Positions 19,778 through 28,195 of a DNA stretch of 44,172 bases are shown one piece after another. The stretch is from positions 1 to 44,172 of the forward strand of contig CANLYR010000039.1 in NCBI GenBank assembly GCA_947495425.1, written 5' to 3'. The position numbers and the translations under genes were made by a program. Source of the stretch: an uncultured Aquimarina sp. GTDB taxonomy: Bacteria; Bacteroidota; Bacteroidia; Flavobacteriales; Flavobacteriaceae. The notes under the pieces were generated by a model. That model ran no database searches, was not told where the DNA came from, and saw only the letters and a program-made list of their open reading frames with translations. Each line of letters starts with the position of its first letter. Within the stretch, counting starts at the first letter, position 1.

Positions 19778-21073
19778 ATGAAAACAATTTTGAAACTCAC
19801 GATTATTTTATCATTAGCACTATTTTATAATTGTGAAAAAGAGGAATTTTTAGAAGGCACAAATGCACAACAAGATACACCTAGTAACCAAGAAACAAAG
19901 ATGGCCTCAAAATGCGAGGTTACTATAAAAAGCCTGGCGAGCCATACAAGAGTGATTTATCGAGCAAGCGATAATGCAACTACCATACGAGTAAATGAAT
20001 GGCGTAACGGAAAAGCATTAACCATACGAACCAGTTTTGGTGTATGCAAAATTCCTAAACCTTATGATGAGTTGATAATCTATGGAGGTAAAGGCAATGA
20101 TTCTATCATTATTAATCGTAGTGTTAAAACCCCAACAATGGTGTATCCTGGAGATGGTAATGATTTTGTAAGAAATATAAGTAATACATCAGTTACATTT
20201 GTTACACTTGGTGATGGTAAAGATAAAATCGTTGGTAATAAAAAGAACACTAGGTTTTGGATAGACCCAGAGGATACGCATAATGCATCCAATACAGAAA
20301 AATCATCTGGGAAATTAAATGTTGTGACCTCTTTTGAGAATTCTGATAAGAAACTGGATAGCCCAGAGATACAAGACGATGACAAATTTGATCTTTTTGC
20401 ACATATTGATGCCACATGGGATTATATTCCTATTTCAGAAACGAGTTTATGGGGTATTGATTTGCCTGGCCCTTATGATGTGCAACAAGGTTTTTTTCAG
20501 GAATGTAATTTTACGGGTCGATGGGCTTCAGTGGTTGATCGCTTCCCAGAAAAAGTACAAGAATTGGCGGTAGAACTTGGTGATGGTACCTATGCGTTTA
20601 AAATAGGTGGACAAAAGTATGCCCGCGTAGATCAGGATTTTCTTCCTTTTCATTTATCACGACCTGGAATTAGTGGAAAATCCTGGTTTGTGTTTTTACA
20701 AAAAGCCTACAGTTACATAAATCTTGACTACCCAGAGCCTTTAACTTATCAATTCATTACGTACATTAATACTAGAGATGACTATACCGCAAATGAATAC
20801 CTTGAAAAGGTACAGGAATACATAGACTCGGGATATATACTAGAGTGTTCTTCTGTTGGAAAAAACCTGGAAATAGGTGTTTCAAGATTTCATATGCATT
20901 CAGTTTTAGGAGTTGAAGATGATAAAATTATTATTAGAAATCCATACGGAGATGTATTCGATGCTTTATGGAAGCCAGAGTATAATTCTAAAAACGGTAG
21001 AGTAGCACTTTCTTATGAAGAATTTAAAAAATATTTTATCGCAATTACAGTAAATGAAGTATTGTGGGAATAA
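19778..21073 (+). CDS. Calpain-like (C2-type) cysteine protease lipoprotein with RTX-like segment
   Basis: 431-aa predicted surface lipoprotein. The signal MKTILKLTIILSLALFYNC ends at Cys19, followed by EKEEF, an acidic stretch typical of surface-exported lipoproteins. Residues 95-165 or so hold an RTX/hemolysin-like calcium-binding segment (GGKGNDSIIIN at 103, PGDGNDFV, LGDGKDKIVG). The C-terminal 215 residues resemble the calpain papain-fold: DVQQGFFQEC places Cys243 like the calpain Q-G-x-x-x-x-C, HMHSVLGV gives His372 and RNPYGD gives Asn388, the C-H-N triad in the right order and spacing. It is paralogous to 26046-27347 and 35736-38267. Calcium-activated surface proteolysis is a reasonable inference; no substrate is known. 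It is downstream of the regulator at 17905. Confidence 0.72.
   Translation: MKTILKLTIILSLALFYNCEKEEFLEGTNAQQDTPSNQETKMASKCEVTIKSLASHTRVIYRASDNATTIRVNEWRNGKALTIRTSFGVCKIPKPYDELIIYGGKGNDSIIINRSVKTPTMVYPGDGNDFVRNISNTSVTFVTLGDGKDKIVGNKKNTRFWIDPEDTHNASNTEKSSGKLNVVTSFENSDKKLDSPEIQDDDKFDLFAHIDATWDYIPISETSLWGIDLPGPYDVQQGFFQECNFTGRWASVVDRFPEKVQELAVELGDGTYAFKIGGQKYARVDQDFLPFHLSRPGISGKSWFVFLQKAYSYINLDYPEPLTYQFITYINTRDDYTANEYLEKVQEYIDSGYILECSSVGKNLEIGVSRFHMHSVLGVEDDKIIIRNPYGDVFDALWKPEYNSKNGRVALSYEEFKKYFIAITVNEVLWE
20051..20367 (+). repeat. 317-bp tract shared with 26316-26632 (copy 1)
   Basis: This internal part of the calpain-like gene, covering the RTX-like segment, matches 26316-26632 in the second calpain gene at all but 2 of 317 positions. 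The DNA on both sides is clearly more diverged, so the two genes are mosaics with a homogenised centre. It fits gene conversion or a recent recombination. Confidence 0.9.
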
Positions 21074-21124
21074 TATCTAGGTAAATCAAAAGCTAAACTT
21101 TTTACATAAAATTTTATACTACAC

Positions 21125-21315
21125 AACTCGTTGTGCATTTAGGTTTTTTTCAAAATTCATCGATTCTAGTGCTTCGACCAAGGGAAGAAGCGTATCGAGA
21201 ATAAGGTTTTGGATCAAAAAAGCTATTCTTGATATAATTTTTCTTCACTTTGTTACGAAAAATCACTCGAATTGACGCTTTTTTTGTATTGAACTACCTA
21301 AATGCGCAACGGGTT
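21125..21315. repeat. MITE- or REP-like palindromic element, copy 1
   Basis: About 191 bp bounded by 20-base inverted ends AACTCGTTGTGCATTTAGGT and ACCTAAATGCGCAACGGGTT (2 mismatches when one is complemented). Inside are further nested inverted stretches: a 'tctagtgcttcg' arm complementary to 'aatcactcgaat', and 'gagaata' pairing with 'tattctt'. No coding frame is present. A related, more diverged element is at 39529-39713. It probably folds into a long hairpin and is a non-autonomous mobile or structural repeat. Confidence 0.7.
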
Positions 21316-21477
21316 ACTACCTACTTATACCGTTTATACTTTAATTTTATTCCAGTAAATTCAAAATATAAATGGTACTAAATGATTTATTGTCAATTGA
21401 AAAAATCTCGTTGAAATATGAAATTTTTTTGATTTCTTTTCCCGGACTTGTTTTTTGACAAACGCTCTATACTTCCT

Positions 21478-21642
21478 AGTTCAAAGAGGTAAACTTTTTT
21501 GCACATGTAGGAATCATACTATCATCAAAGAAATAGCATCATTACTTAATATGATTATAGTAGGTCACAAAAATTTCGTTATAGAATACGAAAAATAATA
21601 GTTGTCCATCATTTGTCTAGCCTTCAAATTTCAGAAATCGGC
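21478..21642 (+). pseudogene. Relic of a TPR-LuxR regulator gene (HTH end)
   Basis: The DNA aligns with the 3' end of the regulator at 17905-19614. One frame gives KEIASLLN, as in the intact gene; after a short frameshift another frame gives SQKFRYRIRK, against QKSRYRIRKK. The intact gene's 3' flank, gttgtccatcatttgtctag, follows almost unchanged (19616-19640 in the intact locus). The gene's last codons are missing between runs of A. The rest of the regulator is gone or unrecognisable in 21316-21478. It sits 90 bases upstream of a type B T9SS gene, as if that gene once had its own regulator. Confidence 0.8.
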
Positions 21643-21731
21643 TACTTGTACATTTTTTTAACAGTGCTTAAGTGTGCAATAATCTATACCACTTAAACTT
21701 TTACTAGAACGAACCCAAATATATCTCCTAC

Positions 21732-24659
21732 ATGTTTATATCGAGACAAATAGACAAATACTCTTTAATTATTTCATTATTAGTAGTGCTATTAACACAG
21801 GATCTTCAAGCACAAAATTTTGATTTTGAAGAAGGGAATTTTAATGGGTGGACAATAGATTTAGGAACAAGAGTTAGCCCAACTTTAATAAATTATGGAA
21901 CCATAAACGGGAATATAGTCAATCAACATATTCGATTGATGGGGCCATCTACGCCCCCAAATGATGAGTATGACATTCTTTGCAACAATGTAGGAATCCC
22001 AACTTCATATCCAGGAGGTCTTTTCAGTGCCTTGGTAGGTAATAATGATGGTGGCAAATTTGCAAGCCGTATAAGTAAAACATTTACAGTTGTTCCTTCT
22101 ACTACTTTTTTGCAGTATCATTTTGCGGTAATTTTACAAGATCCTGGGCATGATAATGATCAGCAACCCAAATTTATAGTTGCTGTTAAAGATACAAATG
22201 GGGATGCTTTGGGTTGTGGAAAATTTGAAGTTTTTGCTGGTCCCAATGCCTCAAGCCAAGGATTTATCAATTGTAATTATTCCAAAGCATATCGGTGTGA
22301 TTTTCCGATTACAGAATGCCCTAATTCACCCGATATATCTCTGTTTCCTAATATTTCTTCATGGGACGTTCAGGTATTACCATGGACCACTGGTGCAGTG
22401 GATTTAAGCCCCTTTATTGGTCAAGATGTTACTGTTGAATTCATTGCATTAGATTGTACTGAAGGAGGTCATGGTGCTTCAGCATACGTTGAAGTGTCTA
22501 CCAAATCTCTTGAAATAGTCATCCAGGGGTTTTGTAGTCAAGGCGATAGTATTACGCTCAATGCACCAATTGGCTTCAATTCTTATATATGGTCAACCGG
22601 TGATACTACACAGACTATTACTGTTCCTAATGCTCAATTTGGAGACATTTATAACGTTGATCTTATCTCGAACACAGGGTGTCCAACCTCATTGTCAATA
22701 ACTTTGACACCAGAAGTACCAGCAACTATTGATGTAGTTCCAAATCAAGAAATTTGTTATTCGGGAAGTGCACTAATTGTACCGAATGGAAGTGGAACAC
22801 TATTTGAAATACAGCCTTCAGGAGAAATAGGAACATCTTTTGTAGTAAATCCTATCGCAACAACTACTTATACAATAACTGCACTGAATAGTAATGGATG
22901 CCCCGGAGAAAGTACTAACGTTACTATTGGCGTTTTAAATAGTAATCAACCTCCTTTTCCTGTAGCCGATTTTGACATGATCGAAGAAACATCATCTAGT
23001 TACTTACCTTGCAACGCTGTACGTTTTATCAACCAATCAGGCTATTGTAAGGGAACCCTTGATTTTGAATGGGACTTTGGAGATGGAAGCCCTATAAGTA
23101 CCGAAGAAAATCCTGTACACACCTACCTAACCGATAATTCACAAAACATTTATTTCACAACACTTACGGTAACATCTGTAGAAGGATATACCCACAGTAA
23201 GACCATAGAATTTAAAACCGATCCAATGATACCTCTTTTTTCGGTTGATAAATTTTCATTCGGATGCGGAATCGTAGAAATTATTCATAATAATACCCAG
23301 ATCTGCGGAATGCCTTATGCTAATTTTGATTCTTTTGTTTACCGATGGGATTTTGGAGATGGAAGCCCAATAGCAGTAACTGATGAAATTATTGATAGAT
23401 TTAAACATACTTATAGCAGCAATGGACAATATCCAATTACGCTTGCTGCCGAACATCTTGGAAGTGGGCAAACTTTCGTTTATATCGTTAATGTTTTTGT
23501 AACCTCGGCAAATAACTCTGGGTGCAATTGTTTATTATCAATAGGCGGGGGCATAAGTCTGGATACAAATTGTAATCAAACTAATGGAAGTATCACTGGG
23601 ATTTCGACCTCAGGTAATTCTGGTAGTGAAACCTATAGCTGGACTGATGGTGATGGAAATCAAGTAGGTACCACCATCAACCTATCAGGAGTGGGACAGG
23701 GTAGTTATACGTTAATGGTTACCGATAATAGTTGTACCGCTATGGTCGGTCCATTTGCGATCAACGAAAATAGAGCAGCCACCTTAGATGACTCTAACGT
23801 CCAGTTTGCCGATGCTGATTGTGGTCAACCTAACGGAGGTATCACCGGAGTTACGACCTCAGGAAATCCTGGTAGTGAAACCTATAGTTGGGCTGATACT
23901 AGCGGTGTCGAAGTAGCAACCACCATCGATCTATTAGGAGTAGGACAGGGTAGTTATACCTTAACAGTTACTGATAGTGGTTGTACCGATATGGTTGGGC
24001 CATTTACAATTAACGAAAATGGTTCCCCAATTTTAGACGATTCCAATATCCAGCTCACCAATACTGACTGTGGTCAAGCTAAGGGCAGTATCACTGGTAT
24101 AACAATTACCGGAAACGATAGTAATGAAACCTATTATTGGACTGATGGTGATGGGAATCAAATAGCGAATACACTAGATCTTATAGGGGTTGGGCCGGGT
24201 ATCTATCTACTAATAGTAGACAAGGGGGCTTGTACTACAACATCCGGTCCATATACCCTTATTGAAGAAGGCGCTCCTATGTTGGATGATAGTGGGTTAG
24301 ATAATATTAATGCTGATTGTGATGCTGCCAATGGTAGTATATCGGGTATCACTATTTCAGGAAACAGTGGTAGTGCGGTATATGAGTGGACCGATCAAAA
24401 TGGAAGTGTGGTAGGTTCTTCCTTTTTACTCAATGGGATTGGTCAGGGCACCTATACCCTTAGGGTCACCGATCAGGGTTGTAGTGCTTTTATTGGTCCA
24501 TATACCATAGATGAGGTAGACAACTGTCAGGAACCTGAACCTTCTTCGATAAGAATCGCCACTGCAATGACTCCTAACGGTGATGGCAGCAATGATATGT
24601 TTATGATCGTAGGTCTAGAGAATTATCCTGATAATAGGTTGTATGTTTTTAACCGCTAG
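21732..24659 (+). CDS. SprB-like repeat protein with PKD domains; sorting domain cut by an amber codon
   Basis: 975 codons ending at TAG 24657-24659. Signal peptide SLIISLLVVLLTQDLQAQ; an N-terminal jelly-roll-like domain (NFDFEEGNFNGWTIDLG); Ig/PKD-like domains (FEWDFGDGSPISTEENPVHTY, YRWDFGDGSPIAVTDE); four SprB-like repeats of about 80 aa (for example GSITGISTSGNSGSETYSW); and the start of a gliding-motility-associated type B T9SS sorting domain (IRIATAMTPNGDGSNDMFMI). The stop replaces the Trp codon of the conserved FNRWGNKVYE motif: TGG in the paralogues at 30155 and 34472 ends, TAG here. The product would therefore lack most of its sorting signal and should not be secreted. The porP partner starts 22 bases after the natural stop. 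Restored length would be 1026 aa. Confidence 0.85.
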   Translation: MFISRQIDKYSLIISLLVVLLTQDLQAQNFDFEEGNFNGWTIDLGTRVSPTLINYGTINGNIVNQHIRLMGPSTPPNDEYDILCNNVGIPTSYPGGLFSALVGNNDGGKFASRISKTFTVVPSTTFLQYHFAVILQDPGHDNDQQPKFIVAVKDTNGDALGCGKFEVFAGPNASSQGFINCNYSKAYRCDFPITECPNSPDISLFPNISSWDVQVLPWTTGAVDLSPFIGQDVTVEFIALDCTEGGHGASAYVEVSTKSLEIVIQGFCSQGDSITLNAPIGFNSYIWSTGDTTQTITVPNAQFGDIYNVDLISNTGCPTSLSITLTPEVPATIDVVPNQEICYSGSALIVPNGSGTLFEIQPSGEIGTSFVVNPIATTTYTITALNSNGCPGESTNVTIGVLNSNQPPFPVADFDMIEETSSSYLPCNAVRFINQSGYCKGTLDFEWDFGDGSPISTEENPVHTYLTDNSQNIYFTTLTVTSVEGYTHSKTIEFKTDPMIPLFSVDKFSFGCGIVEIIHNNTQICGMPYANFDSFVYRWDFGDGSPIAVTDEIIDRFKHTYSSNGQYPITLAAEHLGSGQTFVYIVNVFVTSANNSGCNCLLSIGGGISLDTNCNQTNGSITGISTSGNSGSETYSWTDGDGNQVGTTINLSGVGQGSYTLMVTDNSCTAMVGPFAINENRAATLDDSNVQFADADCGQPNGGITGVTTSGNPGSETYSWADTSGVEVATTIDLLGVGQGSYTLTVTDSGCTDMVGPFTINENGSPILDDSNIQLTNTDCGQAKGSITGITITGNDSNETYYWTDGDGNQIANTLDLIGVGPGIYLLIVDKGACTTTSGPYTLIEEGAPMLDDSGLDNINADCDAANGSISGITISGNSGSAVYEWTDQNGSVVGSSFLLNGIGQGTYTLRVTDQGCSAFIGPYTIDEVDNCQEPEPSSIRIATAMTPNGDGSNDMFMIVGLENYPDNRLYVFNR
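23530..24520 (+). repeat. Four SprB-like tandem repeats within the 975-aa protein
   Basis: Four consecutive units of about 240-250 bp encode the pattern DCGQxNGxITGxTxSGNxGSETYSW, then GVGQGSYTLxVTDxxC and a closing GPFTINE. The first two are closest to each other; the fourth resembles the single unit of the 763-aa protein. Repeats of this kind can expand or contract by recombination. Confidence 0.85.
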
Positions 24660-24812
24660 GGAAACAAAGTGTATGAAGCTTCAAACTATCAGAACGACTG
24701 GTATGGCAATTATCAGAACAAACCACTTCCTATCGGAGCATACTACTATATCTTAGAGATTAGAGGAGCGCAACCTCAAACTCTAAAAGGTTCTATTACA
24801 ATCATGAAATAA
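24657..24812 (+). pseudogene. Continuation of the type B sorting domain after the amber codon
   Basis: In the same frame as the upstream gene, 50 sense codons follow the TAG and end at TAA 24810-24812. They encode GNKVYEASNYQNDWYGNYQN and the final KGSITIMK, matching the end of the 672-aa protein. There is no other lesion, so a single G-to-A change at 24658 accounts for the break. Confidence 0.9.
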
Positions 24813-25476
24813 AAGTTTGAAAACCCCAATTCTAATGAGAATTAAATTAAAAATAAAGCATATTCTTTTACTTACGATTTTGATGTCTTTAAAGAGTTAT
24901 GCCCAACAGAATCCACAGTTTTCTCAATATTTACAAAACCCTTTGGTATTGAACCCAGCAATTACAGGAGCAGAGGATTTTTTGGATATAACGCTGGGAT
25001 ACCGCAATCAATGGACAGGTTTTGAAGGCGCACCCAAGACAGGTACGCTTAGTTTTCACTCACCCACCGCCTTGCTATTCGGAAAAAACAGAAGATCAAC
25101 AAGCAGTTCTCATGCTGGAATTGGTGCTTTTGTGTATAGTGATAATACAGGCCCTATTAATCAATCGGGATATTACTTAAGTTATGCCTATCATCTACAA
25201 GCCTCACAGGATTGGTTTGTATCGTTGGGCACTTTTGTTGGGGCTTCACAATTTAGTTTTAATGCTAATGAGGTAGAATTGATTGATAACCCTAATGATA
25301 TTTTAGTACAGAACATCTCGAATACCAATTTTGATATGAGTTTGGGGTTGTATGTATATTCCAAATATATGTTTATTGGGATTGCAGCAAACCAGGTTTT
25401 GGATCAGGAGATTCCCTTTGATTTGCAAAATGGTATCCTAACTAGGGGGAAACAGAACCGGAATTATAATTTTCTA
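24708..25476 (+). repeat. 769-bp near-identical tract shared with 34368-35136 (copy 1)
   Basis: From the end of the type B sorting domain into the first two thirds of the porP gene, this DNA differs from 34368-35136 at 9 of 769 positions by my count (98.8% identity). The match stops abruptly at 25476, after which the two porP genes are visibly more diverged. The sharp edge is typical of gene conversion or a recombination junction. Confidence 0.92.
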
Positions 25477-25803
25477 CTAGGCAGTCGTGTGACAATAGAA
25501 AGGGATTGGACTATTATTCCATCGGGAGTATTGCGAACTGTAGCCAATGCCCCTATACAGTGGGATGTTAGCCTTAAGGCTGAATATCAAAATAGATTGT
25601 GGGGTGGTATATCGTATAGAAATGAAGAATCTGTCTATGCGCTAGTCGGCTTTAGGGTATGGGATAGTTTCTCAGTTGGGTATTCGTATGATTATCCGAT
25701 TTCAGAATTTAGGAATAATCAATCGGGATCTCATGAGATTGTATTGAGTTATAGAATCTTTGGAGGAAACAATAAATGTGGGTGTGCTGTGAACTCTATG
25801 TAA
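24835..25803 (+). CDS. PorP/SprF-family T9SS partner protein, copy 1
   Basis: Outer-membrane beta-barrel of the PorP/SprF family (type IX secretion / gliding membrane protein). Signal KHILLLTILMSLKSYAQ; the hallmark QQNPQFSQYLQNPLVLNPAITGA and LGYRNQWTGFEGAPKTGTLSFHS; ending NNQSGSHEIVLSYRIFGG with an unusual Cys-x-Cys tail NNKCGCAVNSM. In Flavobacterium, SprF is needed to bring the type B protein SprB to the surface, and such genes usually follow their client gene, as here. The ATG at 24835 is chosen over the TTG at 24817 because it gives a clean signal peptide. The client gene upstream is broken by an amber codon, so this copy may lack a working client. Confidence 0.93.
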   Translation: MRIKLKIKHILLLTILMSLKSYAQQNPQFSQYLQNPLVLNPAITGAEDFLDITLGYRNQWTGFEGAPKTGTLSFHSPTALLFGKNRRSTSSSHAGIGAFVYSDNTGPINQSGYYLSYAYHLQASQDWFVSLGTFVGASQFSFNANEVELIDNPNDILVQNISNTNFDMSLGLYVYSKYMFIGIAANQVLDQEIPFDLQNGILTRGKQNRNYNFLLGSRVTIERDWTIIPSGVLRTVANAPIQWDVSLKAEYQNRLWGGISYRNEESVYALVGFRVWDSFSVGYSYDYPISEFRNNQSGSHEIVLSYRIFGGNNKCGCAVNSM

Positions 25804-26045
25804 AACAAAGCAGTTTGATCACTATAGCATAAAAATATAATTACTTTTTGCTGCTTTTAGATGTATGACTAACATAAGTTTTATGTTAAATCTGATAGTG
25901 CTAAAGTGACCAAAAATAGAAATTAAAATTATTTAGATAATACTAACCTTAAAATTAACCATTATGAAAAGAAATAATCTAAAACTGGTATCTATAGTAA
26001 GAATGCCATAAAACTCATTATTAACTTAAATCACAAAATTAAATC

Positions 26046-27347
26046 ATGAAAACAATTTTAAAATTAACTTTTCTTTTGGCTGCAATATTATTTTACAGTT
26101 GTGAAAAGGATGAATTCGAAGAAAAAACGCAAACAGAAAATGATCCAACAACTCAGGACATATCAAAAAGTACGACAAAATGCGAGGTTACTATAAAAAG
26201 CCTGGCGAGCCATACAAGAGTTGTTTATCGTGCAAGTGATAATGCAACTACCATACGAGTAAATGAATTTCGTAATAAGGCAATAGTAATACGAACAAAT
26301 TCGGGAGTATGCGAAATTCCTAAACCTTATGATGAGTTGATAATCTATGGAGGTAAAGGCAATGATTCTATCATTATTAATCGTAGTGTTAAAACCCCAA
26401 CAATGGTGTATCCTGGAGATGGTAATGATTTTGTAAGAAATATAAGTAATACATCAGTTACATTTGTTACACTTGGTGATGGTAAAGATAAAATCGTTGG
26501 TAATAAAAAGAACACCAGGTTTTGGATAGACCCAGAGGATACGCATAATGCATCCAATACAGAAAAATCATCTGGGAAATTAAATATTGTGACCTCTTTT
26601 GAGAATTCTGATAAGAAACTGGATAGCCCAGATATTGAAGATGATAACATATTTACCGTTTATAGTAATTCTGTAGTACCTTGGGACTATATTTCTATTT
26701 CAGAAACGAGTTTATGGGGGATTGACTTACCCAGTCCATATGATGTTCAACAAGGATCTTTTCAAAGATGTGGCACTACATCAAGATGGGCATCTATGGC
26801 TAATCACGCTCCCGAGAAAGTAAGAGAATTGGCTGTAGAACTTGGTGATGGTACCTATGCTATTAAAATAGGTGGAGAAAAGTATGCTCGAGTGGATCAG
26901 GATATACTTCCTTTTCATCTTTCCAGACCTGGAGTAAGTGGTAAATCCTGGTTTGTGTTTTTACAAAAAGCCTACAGTAGTTTAAATTTAAATTATCCAG
27001 AACCGCTTACCTCCGAATTTGTAGATAATTTATCTACATCAGGAGATGAGTATACCGAAGAAGAGTATTTAAAAAAATTACAAAAGTATTTGGATGCAGG
27101 ATATACATTACAAGCGTTTTCAAATACTATAAGATGGAATGATATAATAGGCATATCTCCGCGTCATATATATACAGTATTAGATATTAAAAATAATAAA
27201 ATAATTGTAAGAAACCCTTATGGAGATATATATGACGCTATATGGAAGCCAGAGCATAATCCTAATTTCGGAAAAATAGAGCTGTCATACGATGATTTTA
27301 AATCCAAATTTTATTCTATCAGGGCGATAGATGTACTCTGGGAATGA
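26046..27347 (+). CDS. Calpain-like cysteine protease lipoprotein with RTX-like segment, copy 2
   Basis: 433 aa, paralogue of 19778-21073 with the same plan: lipoprotein signal MKTILKLTFLLAAILFYSC (Cys19, then EKDEF), an RTX-like segment identical over most of its length, and a calpain-like C-terminal domain. Triad candidates are Cys242 in DVQQGSFQRC, His374 in RHIYTVLDI and Asn390 in VRNPYGD. The C-terminal domain differs clearly from copy 1 while the RTX part does not, so the two share a converted centre. It lies 242 bases after porP copy 1, a spacing like that between porP copy 2 and the third calpain gene. A GC-rich hairpin follows. Confidence 0.72.
   Translation: MKTILKLTFLLAAILFYSCEKDEFEEKTQTENDPTTQDISKSTTKCEVTIKSLASHTRVVYRASDNATTIRVNEFRNKAIVIRTNSGVCEIPKPYDELIIYGGKGNDSIIINRSVKTPTMVYPGDGNDFVRNISNTSVTFVTLGDGKDKIVGNKKNTRFWIDPEDTHNASNTEKSSGKLNIVTSFENSDKKLDSPDIEDDNIFTVYSNSVVPWDYISISETSLWGIDLPSPYDVQQGSFQRCGTTSRWASMANHAPEKVRELAVELGDGTYAIKIGGEKYARVDQDILPFHLSRPGVSGKSWFVFLQKAYSSLNLNYPEPLTSEFVDNLSTSGDEYTEEEYLKKLQKYLDAGYTLQAFSNTIRWNDIIGISPRHIYTVLDIKNNKIIVRNPYGDIYDAIWKPEHNPNFGKIELSYDDFKSKFYSIRAIDVLWE
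26316..26632 (+). repeat. 317-bp tract shared with 20051-20367 (copy 2)
   Basis: Second copy of the near-identical RTX-encoding tract, differing at 2 of 317 positions. Both flanks fall off sharply: cgaaattcct versus caaaattcct on the left, and cccagatattg versus cccagagatac on the right. Confidence 0.9.
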
Positions 27348-27474
27348 TTTTATCATTTCTGGGGATGTTTTCTGAATAAGTTTTATTTGATATTTACTCT
27401 GACCTATCTTTTTATGGGGCGACTAACCCTATTTTACTACATACAAATCACATCATTGGTTAGTCCATTATGGC

Positions 27475-27503
27475 CTGTCCGGTTACCCTGACCGGACAGA
27501 CCT
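27475..27503 (+). terminator. GC-rich intrinsic terminator after calpain copy 2
   Basis: CTGTCCGGT and ACCGGACAG form a perfect 9-bp stem around the loop TACCCTG, followed by ACC and a T-rich stretch (TTTTATTTATCTTT). It lies about 130 bases after the stop of the calpain-like gene. The GC content of the stem is far above its surroundings. Confidence 0.8.
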
Positions 27504-27535
27504 TTTATTTATCTTTATACTAAAAATTAAAACTC

Positions 27536-28190
27536 ATGAAATCATATTTAATAAAATATAGTACACATATTTCACTTTGTCTATTGATTGGGCTCAGTGG
27601 AATCATAAATGGACAAACTGCTCCTACATCTTTAAAAGCTGAAACGTATGATGATACTAATATTCTAATTTTCGTGCCAAGATAATGCCATAGATAAAAC
27701 AAATATGTTTTAAAGAGAGCTGGCAAGAAATAGACACTCCTGTTTTCCGCACTACATAAATTTTAGTTTTCATTCTATTTGATTTTCAGTGTTTTATTCC
27801 TTTTTATAATTCAAAAGTAGGTGAGCCGTTGTATTTTTGATTTATGTTTATTAGGAAAAAGCGAAATAAATCTGGGTCAACTAGTATTCAAATCTTAGAG
27901 AAATTGCAGGGCCTACACAGGACATGGCCGACTCAAATCCATCGCTACTAAAGGAATGGGCTGTAGACCTTGGTGATAGAACTTATGCCGGACAATATGG
28001 AAACCTTAATGATCAAACTTATGCAAGAGTTGATGATGATGTTCGAATGTACTCTATATTAGCGTTACCGCTGAGCAAAAATGTTTGGTGGTCAATACTC
28101 TGTAGAGTGTATTATGGATATGGCTTAAACTGGCTTTTAATAAATAAAGAAGGAGAGGTTTTAGAATTGAAAACAAACATAGGCATGAGG
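27536..28190 (+). pseudogene. Decayed copy of the large calpain-like gene (35736 type)
   Basis: The start MKSYLIKYSTHISLCLLIGL and GLSGIINGQTAPTS match the first residues of the 843-aa protein at 35736 (MKSYLMQFRTHILFSLLMGL). About 45 codons in, the Fn3-like domain is broken by frameshifts and stops, though DNAIDKTN and WQEIDTP can still be followed. The middle of the gene is deleted; homology resumes at about 27905 in the calpain domain (EWAVDLGDRTYAGQYG, NDQTYARVDDDV, LSKNVWWSILCRVYYGYG), then is lost. The His/Asn half, the lectin-like domain and the sorting domain are absent. The 101-codon open frame 27924-28229 inside it is therefore not a real gene. It runs up to the 3' end of the minus-strand regulator. 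Confidence 0.85.
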
Positions 28191-28195
28191 TGTTA

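Noticed and set aside
24817..24834. TTG start for porP copy 1 (and the same at 34477 for copy 2)
   Set aside because: ATGs at 24835 and 34495 start directly before a complete signal peptide; the extra six residues add nothing family-like.
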